A DNA stretch of 64,000 bases from Dipteris shenzhenensis (GCA_047967505.1 CM106538.1); one strand, 5' to 3'; shown: positions 22,272 to 34,060, counted from the stretch's first letter. The notes: generated by a model from the letters alone, not told the origin. A program made the numbers and translations.

Positions 22272-23545
22272 TCAGAGCTTCCGCAATGCATTTTGGAAAA
22301 CTGCGGCGCTGTTCATCGTTGTAAGAAGATTCGTTACTGTAGAAGATAAGTTTGAGTTGAAAGATTTGCAGGTTCGTATTTGAGTTCGAGGAGTGTATAA
22401 AATGTCTCTCGGGAAAAAGGATGCAGCCAATTGAGACAAGATGGATACAACAAGCACTCCGAAAAAGAAATGACCTGGTCGATCTCTGATATTTAGCAAT
22501 CAGAAGTCCCGCCACAGCCACAAAGCAAGAATAGCACATCCATGCCTTGTCTAGACTCTACAGTCCCTGGCCTGTGAGCGTGCTTGCTCTTTTCATTTCA
22601 AGCATTTATTGTGGAACGATGAACGTCCCGCCCTTCAATTCCTGATTCTTTCTTCAAGTTTGGATTCCCGATACTAAAAACACGGCTGATTGCAGCTGCA
22701 TTCCATATTATTTCTGATTTATTTACGGATCTGTTTGTGTAAATCACGTCTTTGCTGGCGTGTTTATATTGCTGAAAGAGTGTACAATTTTAAAAAGGGA
22801 GGCTACTCTCAAAACATCTTGTGCGTAGAAAAGCATTTATGGACTCAAAATAACCATGTGGAGTAAAACTTCACCGTGACCTTCGTGAAATTCAAAACAT
22901 TCCAGTGGCATCGTCCTCTAAGGTGGCACCATTTTATTATTTTTCGGTGGTATAGAAACTTTCTACCTAGTCGCTCGTCAATAAATATATTATTATCAAT
23001 AGTATCTTGAATATTCCTACCGATACAATGCTCTAACATTGATGCACTTTTTTCTGTTGCCACCATCAATATATATTGTGAACTTTTTGTTTTTCCAGAT
23101 TAACGACTTTTTCACTATTTACCTTGGGTGCAATTACTTTACACACTAGAAGGATGCAATTACCCACCCTCCCATAAATGGATGCAATTTAAATTTTGTT
23201 AAAATAATCCAAACTAGGGTGCGATAGGCCACATACGGTGAAAGAGCGCAATCTCTAAACGATGAAGAAAGGATGACATGCCGGTGTTTGAAAAATATCT
23301 GACTATCAACTAAGCTAACAATAGCAAGGCCGACCAAATGGCGTATATGTTTAAGCGTTCCCTTCTTGGGAACACCTCGGCACACAAATAGAAAAAGAAA
23401 AACTTGAAATATGCAAAAGCAAAATAAAACACAAACCTGGAGATGCAAAACATATATATATATATATAGATATCGCCCCCCCCGCCCCCGCTTAATCCAT
23501 GTTTGACCCTCCTCCCATGTGCACCTCCCCCACATGAGCCCAAGT
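22272..23545. other. No recognisable gene; possible 3' flank of the 21.5 kb gene
   Basis: The first ~300 bp keep the GC-richer composition of the preceding gene and may be its 3' untranslated part. Beyond ~22.8 kb the DNA returns to AT-rich. A short (TA)n run lies at ~23453-23468. Short minus-strand frames at 23.15-23.54 kb lack any family resemblance. Confidence 0.5.
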
Positions 23546-23549
23546 TTGC

Positions 23550-23751
23550 CTCGGGGGGTTCACCTAAAAGAAATTAGTATACCATGTGCATTCAAAGGGA
23601 GGGGTATTTTAATCCAACTTTTTGAAAAAATCAATTAGTTCATAAGTAAAGAGGGGTGTTTTTATTGTGGGATAAATTTTAGTTGAGAGGTTCTTTTAAT
23701 ACCCTTTGAACGCACGTGATATGTAGGGTTTTTTGTAGTGCACCCCCGGAG
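23550..23751. mobile_element. MITE copy 1 (CTCGGGGGG...-type ends), ~202 bp
   Basis: The left end CTCGGGGGGTTCAC and the right end GTGCACCCCCGGAG form imperfect terminal inverted repeats. The 8 bp outside each end match at 7 of 8 positions (AAGTTTGC left, AAGTCTGC right), as expected of a target duplication. The subterminal word (inverted) ATCACGTGCGTTCAAAGG next to AAAACCCT is shared with the copies at 43.0 and 45.5 kb. It has no coding capacity. An 8 bp duplication is the hallmark of hAT-driven elements, though the end sequence is not the usual CAGGG. Confidence 0.75.
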
Positions 23752-23947
23752 AAGTCTGCTTTGAATGAGCCTATGGGCCCTTTGTGGCGAGTTCTCCCCC
23801 CCCCCTCTTTCTAGGTTCTCTGCCCCCATTGTTTTGGCCAAGCTTGCCATTCCCTCCATTTTTGAATATTGAAGCTACCCTCCCTTGTATTTGGCCTCTT
23901 CCCCCTCTTTCTTTGCTCCCTCTTGCTATGTCCTGCTTACTGTAGCC

Positions 23948-24059
23948 CCCCCCCCCTCCCCCCCCCCTCTCTCTCTCTCTCTATCTCTCTCTCTGTGTGT
24001 GTCTTTGTCTCTCTCTCCCTCTCTCTCCCCCATTTTTGCTATTGTTGTGTACCTCCCCG

Positions 24060-24091
<32 letters not shown>

Positions 24092-24095
24092 CCCC
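23948..24095. repeat. C-run and (CT)n microsatellite cluster
   Basis: Blocks of poly-C (23947-23967, 24059-24070) alternate with CTCTCT tracts. Serine/leucine/proline-rich frames crossing it are compositional. Confidence 0.95.
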
Positions 24096-24249
24096 CTCTC
24101 CCTATCCTGTGCCTCTATTGGAGCTGCTCTATCCCTATCCATATCCCTCTGTTGGAGTTGCATTGCCCTATGTAGGAGTCCCATTCTTGCTTTTACAACC
24201 TCTACAAGTAGGTGAGGAGCAAGGCTACAAGACTATGCAATGATGTGAC

Positions 24250-25880
24250 CTCTTATGTGTTTATACAACACCATAAATGCATTGGATGAGTGGATCCCTT
24301 GCGCCTATAACTTGAATGACTAGCCCTAGTGAAGAAAGGTTCGGCCAAAGGTCCGCATAAGCTTTTGAAGAGCAAGAGAGGTGACATCTTGCATGAGTGC
24401 ATGGGGGATTCACTAGTAGTAATAAGGAGACGTCACCTACGTGCAATAAATATATGAAAATTCCCCTTATCTACCCCCTATTTACGGGACCTTACCTTTT
24501 AAAATGTACCTTCCTTTCCTTATATAACCCCCTCCCTTACACTCACGTGGCACCATACGATAAACCCTAGTGGACTCCCCGAGCATGAGTGAAAGGGCCA
24601 TATCTTGAAGTTCAATTTTGGGAAGAAAGGGTGGCTTCCAAAGGTGCAACATGTCTACATGGGAAAAGACATGCAGATGCCTCCATCATTCAACCAATCT
24701 AGGATGCCATCACACTTTAAGTTTTTCTATCTATGTACCTTTTTAAGTGTAATGAGTCAATTTTGACATTTTATGTTGGTATGATAAGAGCTCCTACTTA
24801 TGGAAGATGTATACCCTTTGGACTTTGAGGAGTGGGATCCAGTGGAGTCACTCATAGGTAAGTTCATTGGGCGAGATCATGCTTTAGCCCATTACCTTGG
24901 TGAACTGGCACTGTACATCGTGGTCTTCCACAACAAATACTCACCTCTACGGACTACGGGTTGATGAAGTGCAAAGCCTTGTCATGTGCTATCGGGTACT
25001 CAAGCATCTCTCAGAGTGTTGACAAGGACATTTTGGTGCATCGCTTTATTGTCGTCACTGCATTTGGATCAAATATCCATGGTATGGCATTGGCAGCAAC
25101 AACTATGTCATTAGCAATAGGAGAGGAAGATCTCACTACCACTAATACTAAGTTTATATCTAAGAGTGCTCTCAGGGAATCAAAGACCCCTATTTTTGAT
25201 ATATTATAAGCTAAGAAGGATAGGCCATGAGCCTTCTTTGCAAATGACTTTGGAATACAAATATCTTTTTCTAATAATCTTCTTATTCAAATATTTTGTA
25301 TTTTGTATGTCGATCTACAGTTTTCCTTCTTTTGACTATCGCTTTAATATTTGTTTTCAGTCATCATTGTTCTCGATATTCCCATTTTAACATATGCCAT
25401 CATCTTAATTGCATTAGTTTTGGACACCCTAATGATCATTTCTAGCAAATCTAAGCTAAATCTCACGTGTCGTGGCATGTTTGTGGGTTTCTAGGCTCGT
25501 GGAGACATTAGAACCACTTTTCACTTTTGTGGCATGGTGAGATTCAGCTTGGATTTGCCAGAAATGACTTGGTCATAATGAAATTATGTTAGCTATCCTT
25601 TTAGAAGAAGAAAAAAAGGAAATAAACCATAACAGATACAAATGTTTTGGCCCTATGGGCAATAGATATAGTGTAATCCTTCTACAAAAATGTAAACAAG
25701 GCCTAAGGCTAGGTTCCAGCCGATCCACGAGATCCAGGTCCTTGTCCATTAGTGCCCCCAAAGCACCTTTGCAAAAATGCAAATCTTGCTTGTATTTTTG
25801 TGTAGTTTCACTCCCAATGCATTGGAAAGGTGCACATGCACAACAAGACAAAGCACCCATAGACGCACGCACAGACGTGT
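24250..25880. other. No recognised gene
   Basis: A plus-strand segment near 24.80-24.96 kb reads as a plausible 50-residue exon (DFEEWDPVESLIGKFIGRDH) and ends in TGA. A frame of 82 codons follows at 24961-25209 (CKALSCAIGYSSISQSVDKD). Neither resembles a family I know. They may be pieces of one dead gene. A short inverted pair (CTAGCAAATCTAAGCTAAATCTCACGTGTCGTGG near 25440 and its rough inverse near 25530-25560) is visible. Otherwise nothing definite. Confidence 0.3.
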
Positions 25881-25904
25881 TTCATGAACTAAAATAAAAA
25901 CTTA

Positions 25905-26145
25905 CGGGCGCGTCTAGAGACCCGCGTCTAATTGCGCGTCTATATATCAGACTTACACGCGTATAGACGCGCACAAAGACACATAAAACACGCGTATAGA
26001 CGCGCACAAAGACACATAAATAGACGCGCTTATAAACGCTTTTATAGACGTGCGTATAGATGCAAGTCGAACAGACAGACGCGAATATAAACGCGTTTTT
26101 AAACACACTGATAGACGCGCCTTTAAAAAAAAAAAAAAAAAATTT
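25905..26145. repeat. Array of GCGTCTATAGACGC-type palindromes (CACTA A, block 1)
   Basis: The word TAGACGCG and its inverse CGCGTCTA recur every ~10-25 bp. Examples are CGCGTATAGACGCGCACAAA (twice, 25963 and 25991), TAGACGCGCTTATAAACGCT and TAGACGCGCC. The full form GCGTCTATAGACGC is a perfect palindrome. The block closes with an A18 run at 26126-26143. Because such words reappear at 26.5, 27.05-27.23 and 60.1 kb, always upstream of a CACTA gene, I read them as subterminal transposase-binding repeats. That function is inferred. Confidence 0.75.
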
Positions 26146-26317
26146 ACAGAATAGTGTGTATGTTGTGTATGCTATATAGTTACAAGAATCCCATATCCAC
26201 ATTCCGTAATTCAATTCTTACAGCCAACTGCATTTTAATTACAATTCCAAAATAAAATATTACAACTCCAAAACGCAATAAAATTGAAAGCTCAAAAAGT
26301 GCTTGTATATACATATA

Positions 26318-26462
26318 GCACGAAGCTAAGCCACGTCATGTGGCTTCAAGTACAAAAAATAAGGAAGCTAAGCCATGTCATGTGGCTTCAAGTACAAAAA
26401 ATAAGAGGAGTCTATATACAAGAGGCACGAAGCCAAGCCAGTGGCTTTAAGTACAAAAAAGA
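26318..26462. repeat. ~43 bp tandem repeat with an internal hairpin word
   Basis: The unit GAAGCTAAGCCACGTCATGT... continuing GGCTTCAAGTACAAAAAATA occurs at ~26321 and ~26364, with a shorter third copy at ~26430. Within each unit AAGCCA(C/T)GTCATGTGGCTT can fold on itself. Confidence 0.88.
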
Positions 26463-26499
26463 GTAGCTAGCATTACTTATACGACTAATCTATGTTCTC

Positions 26500-26645
26500 T
26501 AGGTCCGTTTAACAGGGCATCTGTGTGAGCATCTACATACACGTCTGTGTGTCTAAAACAAGCCAGACGCACGGATAGATGTGCCTGTAGACGTGCGTTT
26601 AGATGCGCCCTTAGACGCGCCTATAGACGTGCTCCGACAGGCGAG
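26500..26645. repeat. Palindrome array, CACTA A block 2
   Basis: Words of the TAGACGCG family (TAGACGTGCGTTTAGATGCG, TAGACGCGCCTATAGACGTG) continue here, separated from block 1 by ~350 bp that includes the 43 bp repeats. Confidence 0.7.
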
Positions 26646-26739
26646 AATACTAAAAAGTCGAAAAGGACGTTGCGCCCGACAAAAGAACGTGTCGCTCATA
26701 CCTAGATCCTGCATTTCGTGGATGCGAGAAAGTACAAAA

Positions 26740-27025
26740 CTGGAAAGAGCAAGCAAGAACAACTTCAAAAGGACTTACTTGGAAAAAGGTATGGAAGGAT
26801 CTTTCTTTTCCAAACTTGTTTCTTCTCCTTGTTCGTACTCCTCCTCTTCTTTAGGCTTGGAAGCAAGTGTAGGTACGGTCCCTTTCTCTTGAGTGAAAGC
26901 TTGGAACTGTGTATGGGAGGCTCTCTCTTAAGCTTCGAATCTATAGAACTGCTAATAAAGAAGGAAGGAAGCCGCTCGCAAAGTTTAAGTAATGAAAAGA
27001 AAAGCAAAGCGAGCGGCGCACCGAA
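26740..27025. other. Segment of foreign composition, possibly organelle-derived
   Basis: Between two palindrome blocks lies ~280 bp with a different texture: AAGGAAGGAAGCCGCTCGCA, GCAAAGCGAGCGGCGCACCG, and a run of frames that are equally open on both strands. GCTCGC/GCGAGC-rich purine text of this sort is common in plant mitochondrial DNA, so a mitochondrial insertion carried inside the transposon is possible. This is a judgement of texture, not a match. Confidence 0.25.
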
Positions 27026-27029
27026 AAGC

Positions 27030-27235
27030 AGGTTTAAAAGCCGCGTCTATAGTCGCGTTTATTAGCACGTCTATAGTCGTGTCTAAATACACAGAGTAGA
27101 TGCATCTATAGTGGTGTCTATTAGCGCGTCTACAGGCGCGTTTGAATACACAGAGTAGACGCGCGTTTAGACGCACAGTTAGACACGACCATAGATGCAA
27201 CTATAGACGCGGCGATAGACGCAACACAGAGTTTA
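27030..27235. repeat. Palindrome array, CACTA A block 3
   Basis: Dense TAGACGCG/CGCGTCTA words (GCCGCGTCTATAGTCGCGTT, TAGCGCGTCTACAGGCGCGT, TAGACGCGCGTTTAGACGCA) run up to the first coding exon of CACTA copy A, whose first ATG lies at 27246. Confidence 0.8.
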
Positions 27236-27245
27236 AGTTAAGCAT

Positions 27246-30240
27246 TTGAAGAAGAGCAAATTTGGTGGGTTGTTTGTTTGTAGGATGTCTCCATCTTCAA
27301 CAAGTAGCTCCGGTGAGGATGAATCCCTCCGTATCCACCATCGCGAAATGTGGTTGGAGCAAAAAATCAAATGTCTGTGTGATCGATGTCGAGGAAACAT
27401 GTATCGTGCACGCAGGATTACGCTCAATCATATCTCAAAGTATGGAGAATGGGATGTGACCGTAAACAGGGTAAGGGTTTGTAAGTTAAGGTTGATTGAG
27501 ATACCTATGGGTGTTCATATGTTTGAGTTATGATCCCGTTTTAATTTGATACAGGATGCAGTGCCACACCCGCACATGTTACCCTATGCCCATCGTGAGG
27601 AGGCGAAGCGTCGGCGATATGAGGTGGGATCTTCAGGAGGGACCGTTACGGATGCATGGAGTGATGGTGATAGTAGCCCTCCGCCATTACCTCATGAAGC
27701 CGTGGAGGAGGAGGTGTTTGATGATATGGTGCAGGATTTATATGTCCATCAAGGGAGGGATAATAGCATGGAGTAGGATGATCTTTTTACCGCAGCATCG
27801 ACTCCACTGTTTGAGGGGTGCACATTCTATGTTCTACGTGCCTCCCTTGAGTTACTAAACTTGCAAACCATCTATGGATGGAGCAATGCAAGTTTGAATG
27901 CATTACTCAAGTAAGCTTTAAAGTCGATTTTGCAAACATGGTGAATTATGCTAGTGGGTCAATTACTCGAATGCTTTTCCTCATTTATGGTCTTCACGTG
28001 CAGGCTATTGTGTAAAATGCTTCCAAGGGAGAATAAATTACCGACCTCAAGAGATATGGCAAGGAAACATGTGACCTCTCTTGGAGGATTAGATTACAAG
28101 CACATCCATGCATGTGTCAACGATTGCGTTTTGTTTCGTGGACTACATAAGGATGCAAGAGAGTGTCCTACTTGTGGAGAGCCAAGATATAGAGCAGATC
28201 TCAAAACCTTGGACGTGCCTCGTAAGGTATTGCGACATTTTCCCATAATCCCTCGCATCCAACATATGTTCAAGTGCAAATCTATTGCAGAGCTCATGTC
28301 ATGGCATTCCTCCCATCGATCAACCGATGGCAAGTGGAGAACTCCCGCGGACTCTCCTGCATGGAAGCATGTTGAAGACACATGGCCAAGCTTCAAGGAA
28401 GAACCTAGGAGCTTGAGACTTGGATTGGGTATGGACGGTGTGAACCCATTTGGTCTCAAAAGCACGTCTTACAGTGTATGGCCAGTGGTATTGGTGAATT
28501 ACAATCTTCCACCCTCTATGGCTATTAAGAAAGGACATGTCATGCTGTCCCTTCTAATTCCAGGGAAACATAAAGTCAAAAACACTGCTGTTTATTTGGA
28601 GCCTTTGATTGATGAGCTATAGATACTTTGGAGAGGTATCGAGGTGCATGATGTGAGCAGGCCTCCCTCGTCATGAGACTTCAACTCTCCTTCAACTGCA
28701 AAGCAGTCTTGATGTGGACGATGCATGACTTCCCAGGCTATGGCGAGTGTTCAGGTAAGCATTGCATTTTTAAATTATGAATAGACAAAGGACGTGGCAC
28801 CCTAAACCCACCTTCCACTCTTAATTGCATCTATTGTTTCAGGTCTCACTACATCGGGTTACCATGCATGTCCTGTTTGTGGTCCTTCGCTAGTTGCCTC
28901 ATGGGAAGACGCATTGAATAAGGTCATCTATGAGAATCACCATCGATTTCTCCCACCTGATCATCCTAGATATGTTGCCCCTTGGAATGAAGTCCTCCCA
29001 CAATCACTCACCGCGGGAGATTGGATGAGAATTTGGGACGGTTCCACGACTCCTCCACCACGTGGCATGAGCCGGTAAGGATTTGTAACTATTGGCTGGA
29101 AGTAAAGATTGGCTATATTGGTTGAAAGTAAAGATTGCACGATAACACTTTATTTTGTTTAAATACTCCATCTTTTATCGTTTACCATATTGGTCCCACC
29201 TCAAGATCAATCACCTGCTCGATCCCATGCATATTTTCAAGAATGTGGCATCTACCATTTGGGAGCATTTGAATGGGACACGAGATTCGGCAGGCATAAG
29301 GGAGGATCTACGTACCACAGGGAGGATGCGTGAAGCTTGGCCTCAAGAGAGACCAAATGGGCGTGTTTTTTTACCTCGTGCACCGTGGATGTTATCAAAG
29401 CTAGAGATGGGGACGGTGAAGCACGCTATTACTACAATTCGTACTCCCACTGGATGCATGAGGTGTTTGAAGGGAGCCTTTACAAAGAGCAAGAAAAGAG
29501 GTGTAGAGCAATTATATGGCTTGAAATCTCATGATTGGCACAAGATGCTCCAAGTAAGTATTTTATATGCATAATATCTTTTTCCTTTTAAATTTGTGAG
29601 TGAATAGCTATAAGCAACTAATCAACCACCTCCTCGCGGGTTCAGTTCATACTACCTACTAGCATTTCACGTAGTGCATCAAAGGACGTGAAAGATTGTA
29701 TTTACAAGATGGGCGAGCTTGTGAGGTATGTGAGCTCAAAGGAAATAGATCCCACCACGCTTGAGAATGCTCGAGTTATGTCAGTGGAGGCGGTTTGTTT
29801 AGTGGAGGAGACATTTCCACGTTCTATTCTCACAAGCCAACTACATCTCATAGTACATTTGGTGGATGAGATTGCTATATGCGGTAGTATACATGCACGA
29901 TGCTTGTTCTTCCTCGAGCGCTTCATGAAGACGTTGAAGGGCTTCGTGAGACAAAATGCAAGACCCGAAGGTAGCATGGCCGAGGGTTGGTTGGTACAAG
30001 AGTCACTTGTATATATTTCTGAGTTTCTTGTTGATGTGGATAGCTGTCTCCCACGACTATGGAGAGATGATGAAGACCTAAGGATGACTGCTATTGTGCC
30101 TCAAGGAAAAGGACGCAACAAAGTAATAGACACGGAGTTGCGTAATAGTATCAACCTCTTTTGCGTGCTTAATAGTGATGTGATGAAAAGATGGGTGACA
30201 AGATACGAGGATGCAAAGGCAAGAGGACAAGAAGAAAGGG
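27246..30240 (+). pseudogene. CACTA transposase (TNP2 type), copy A, multi-exon, broken
   Basis: The exons inferred from GT/AG sites and comparison with copy B are 27246-27470, 27555-27910, 28004-28754, 28843-29074, ~29163-29553 and 29646-30240. Exon 3 is the Transposase_21 (tnp2) core: CVNDCVLFRG, ECPTCGEPRY, RSLRLGLGMDGVNPFG, SVWPVVLVNYNLPP, then MHDFPGYGECSGL and YHACPVCG. The next exons read HLKINHLLDPMHIFKNVAST, and the last begins the DUF4218 domain (SQLHLIVHLVDEIAICGSI, FVRQNARPEGSMAEGWLVQE). The protein would bind the element ends and cut them. Lesions: TAG at 27774 (CAA in copy B), TAG at 28621, an 11 bp tandem insertion near 28677, and loss of the acceptor before exon 5 (TTTAA where copy B has TTTAG). 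The 3' exons are missing. Confidence 0.9.
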
Positions 30241-30241
30241 C
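30240..30241. other. Junction between CACTA A and the DUF7869 element
   Basis: Left of this point the sequence follows CACTA copy B (AAGAAGAAAGGGC at 63.1 kb). Right of it, it follows the inverse of the 3' end of DUF7869 copy B near 59.57 kb (CATTTG(C)TTGTTTGAATGTCC). No target duplication or terminal repeat is visible at the join, so an illegitimate recombination is as likely as a transposition. Confidence 0.85.
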
Positions 30242-33200
30242 ACATTTGCTTGTTTGAATGTCCTTTCTGTTGTCACTTGTTGCTTGGGTGCCATCTTCAT
30301 TCACTCTCATCTGACCACCATTACCTTCAGTCTTTCTCGATGTTTGAATGGTTTTATCATGGACATTCTTCATTTTCACTATCTCCTTCTACTTCCTCCT
30401 TGGTGAGCATCTTTATGAATTTTGTAATGTGCAAAATAATTGGTTGCAGTAATTTATTTTTTCTTTTACATCATACCCCATGTGCTTCTTCGTTTTCTTC
30501 ATCCTTGATTTCCAAGATACTATGATTATCGCTGTGGAAAGCTTTGAAATTGCATCATGGTTTGGTGGGGCCCCATCCCTTTTTCAAACAACTACTATAC
30601 AATGTATTGTTATCCTGGTTCTCCTTCCTACCCCTTGGCTCATACCATACCACTGTAAATGTTATAGCTCTCCCTTGGTCATCCATGCTTGCATCCACTA
30701 CTTTTGTAACCCAAAACTTCACGTTCTCATGTTCATCATCTGATGGTCGAACTGTAAAAAATAAATGGACGTCTATGTCTATTTGTGGCATAAGCTCTCT
30801 CTTTTTGGGTCCACAATATGGATGTGGGAGCAGCGATTTAAACTCATTTTCAAAGAGACCACATGCTGGGTGCAAGTCATTACCAACATTTGGCCAAAAT
30901 AAAAGCCGTTCTGCCTTAATATCATCTTCTCGCATTTTTGCAAGGTCCTTTATCAATTGGTAGGTCTTGCTAATTACAATAGGAGTGTGTTCCTTCCAAG
31001 AGGGCTTCCAATCAAGAAATATCCGGAGCATTTCCTCTTTGTATGTAATAAAAGCTTTTAATCCTTGTATTTAACCTTTGGATTTCTCGTTGAATTCTTT
31101 TATAGGAGCCCATGTTGGATGCATTTATTTTCTTGGAATTAAAGTTAAGAGACAGTAAGGTTCTTCAGGTTCCCATTTTGTATCAAGAGAATAGTGTTGC
31201 CACTGCATCACTGGTTTTTCATCCTTTAAGAAAAAGCAAAAATAGTGTGGAGTACCATGACCTATCAGGGAATCACCACCTTTTTGTATGAAAGGTATAA
31301 TAAAGCTCTTCCAATCACACATCCTTTCAACTGTTGAGCATATTGTACCTTCCTTGCGGCCACCAACTTGCCTTCCACATTTTCTTATCAAGTCATCTAT
31401 CGTCTCCATGTCCTTATGTTTTACTTCTCTTGAGACTATGCTAAATACCTGATTGATATCCTCATGTGTCTGCCCAACAAAAAAAAACCCAACTTCAATC
31501 TCATTGAAGATTTGATGAGGGATTAGCATTGAGCAAAATGCAAAGAAAAGCACATTCTTATTCTCTTGTCCACAATTGTCTACCTGTACTCTCAGAGTTG
31601 TTGGTAGGTGACCTCTTTCTACATGTACATTGTGAATTTCCTTCATAATGGATGTTATAACTTGATTGCTATCATGTAGATGCAAGGAATCAATCCAAAT
31701 GTTTGCAAAAAAATTAAATCCATGCACTAACACTCCACATAAATGTGTCTTCAAAAAGTATTTTCCTTGTAGCTTAGGTGGAGTGTTAACGAATTGAGGT
31801 AATGTTGTTGTATTTTGATCCATACCATCTACAATAACGCACATGTACTCATTTGGATGAGAAATAGCTTGCTCCTTCCAAAATGTAGATTTTAATCTAG
31901 AATGTCAAACAAGTCCATGATGAAATTCTTTGCTTTTTTTGTATGCTGCTTTTTTTTCTAGAGATGTTGCACTCTCAAATGCTCACTTTAGATCATCGCA
32001 GTCATTGCACTTTGACATTTTTTGCCTCTTTGAGATGTTAACATATCCAAAGCTCTTTTTCCAAAGAGTATACAAAGTATGAAAAGATGCTAGAGCATGC
32101 CCTCTTTGCCTTTGTGTTTCTCCAATAGAGTTAAATACTTCTTTTTTTTGTCAAACTTATCAGAAGATCCATTTCAGATAGATGGGGCTAAGGTAAAGCA
32201 TTTTCATGAATGCAGTCTTTCAAAATGTAGTATTTACCACAACTGTTGATGTTCTTGTTCTGGGCCTTCTAGTATTTCCATGAATGTTAATTTTTACTCC
32301 ATACTTTTCTTTATTATCCAAATTCCAATATGTGCCATGTGATAATCTTGTAATAATGCGATATGCATTATCGCAAATACTTTTTCCATTTATAAGAGGC
32401 CTTATCTGTTGTCTTGAACTTGCCTTCTCTTGTCATTTATAAGAAAGCAAGAGAGTCTTGTGAGTAGGTATTCATTTCTTCTACTACCTCTCCTTTGATA
32501 GACATGTTCTCTACCCTTGATGTCATGTAAGTTAATGGATCACATGCATCTACGCTTACATCATGTAGATCGCATTGCTTTTAGAATAACACCTTCATTC
32601 ATTACTCTTATTCTCTTTGGTTGCTTTTCTGGATCTTCCTAGACTCGCTTTTGTTTTATGCATCTGTATGTCCATTTTTGGGGCTTCCATGCATCCTTAT
32701 TTGGATTTGCGAAGTTCTCCTTGTAAGATTTATTTGTCACTTTGTTTTCATGGGATGTTGCATCCTTGATCTTATTAGTGTGAGAATCAAAGTCAAATAC
32801 CAAATAGTCCTTTGTTGATCTCATCCCTTCTTTTGATACATTTGTAGAACCATTTACATTGATTGTTTCATGGGAGGTTGCATCCTTGATCTTATCACAT
32901 TCAAAGTCAAACACTAAATAGTCCTTTGTTAATCTCATCCCTACTTTTGATACAATCATAGAACTATTTTCATTAACTGTCACAGTGGCGATAGAGTGTC
33001 TAGAATGATCTTCAAGCTACTCATCTATTCTTGAGAGAACATCACTCATTGATGCACTTTCTATGGATTTCATAACTCCATAGTCTTGAATCTCCTCTAC
33101 TCCAAAGAGAACATCAATCATTATATCATCATGCATGATTTCCATAATTCCATAGTTACTTGGTTTGACTCCAAGAAATTTATCAGTATCCATGAAGTCA

Positions 33201-34060
33201 TCGATGCTTGATAAAATATCACTTTTGACATCTTTGCCCAAGTGCTCAATGTACATGAATTCATCCACTTAGGATAAGGCATCACTTGTGAAATTTTTTT
33301 CTTTCTCGGTACCAATGAACTCATCGACTCCTAATAAGATGTCAGTGCTATGTTTGAGTGCATTGGAATCATCCATCTTTTAAGGAATTGAGATTGATAC
33401 ATTGGCATATTCTTTCAATTCTAGATATTGTAGTATACATTATGTTTATCATTAAAAACCACATGCTGAGTCTTTACAATCTTTAAAAATTGCATGCTCC
33501 ATCGCAAATCCTTACCTACCTCCTAGTAGGGACCATCCAATGAGATTGAGTTATCATCTGTACCATCATTAGTAACTTTTCAAATTCTCAAGACTTGACG
33601 TTTTGCTACGTACCACTTGTTCAAATCCCAAGACTTGACCTTTTGCTATGTAAATGATATCATTTGTAAAATATCTCCCACTCTAAAATCCAAAAATATG
33701 CACTTTATATTCCTCATGACATGCGTTGGATAAGTCTCATCTCTGTCCCATGAAATCAATGCTTTGTTGGAAGTATTATAGGGCATAACATCTCCAAGGA
33801 TTTCCATTACCGCCACTAAGAATCCCCACACTTATGCTTTAGCTCAACATGTGCACTAAGAATCTTTGATACGATAATTGCCACCTTATCTTCATCACCA
33901 AGTCATCTAAAGTGACAAATAGAATTTGGATCAATTTCATGGATTGTAGCAAATGCAACTACTTCTCTTTTGCGACATAGAATCACCTCCATCCTTGGAA
34001 TAAAATTTGTGTCCATCTCCTTTGTGAGCTTCCTTTGCAAGTAAGTTGTAACAATCATTA
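30241..34060 (-). pseudogene. DUF7869-type transposase-like gene, copy A
   Basis: Read right to left, the gene begins near 34.05 kb (C(C/T)TGGAATAAAA... region encoding a 'GMEVILC' word). It then has a segment like the plant Transposase_23/Tnp1 family (VMPYNTSNKALISWDRDETY, 33.75 kb), then an acidic spacer with MSDVLSRIDE words (33.0-33.3 kb). Next come degraded middle exons, and the DUF7869 core at 31.84-31.13 kb: CVIVDGMDQNTTTLP, KTHLCGVLVHG, RVQVDNCGQENKNV and GQTHEDINQVFS. The C-terminal part lies at 31.03-30.37 kb (FVTVRP-like strand, WYEPRGRKENQDNN). In copy B the penultimate word is GHTHEDIDQ, so copy A has lost a conserved His and Asp. On the other hand, the segment after GRKEGTICS is intact here and frameshifted in copy B. 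Several stops lie in 31.85-33.0 kb. The gene diverges from the Ulp1-like gene across the telomere-like array. Confidence 0.82.

Larger units (their letters stand above)
25905..30240 (+). mobile_element. CACTA (En/Spm-type) transposon copy A, 3' truncated
   Basis: The element comprises the palindrome arrays (25.9-27.23 kb) and a multi-exon TNP2-type transposase gene (27.25-30.24 kb). The gene stops abruptly at 30240. CACTA copy B continues there with GGGCCCTCTTTCG..., whereas this copy joins, after GGGC, to the 3' end of a DUF7869 gene in reverse orientation. No CACTA terminal repeat can be placed with certainty. Upstream limits are inferred from the arrays. Confidence 0.75.

Noticed and set aside
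23869-24243. 124-codon frame starting MKLPSLVFGLF with a signal-peptide-like front
   Set aside because: After ~25 residues it runs through C-run/(CT)n microsatellites. The apparent signal is compositional.
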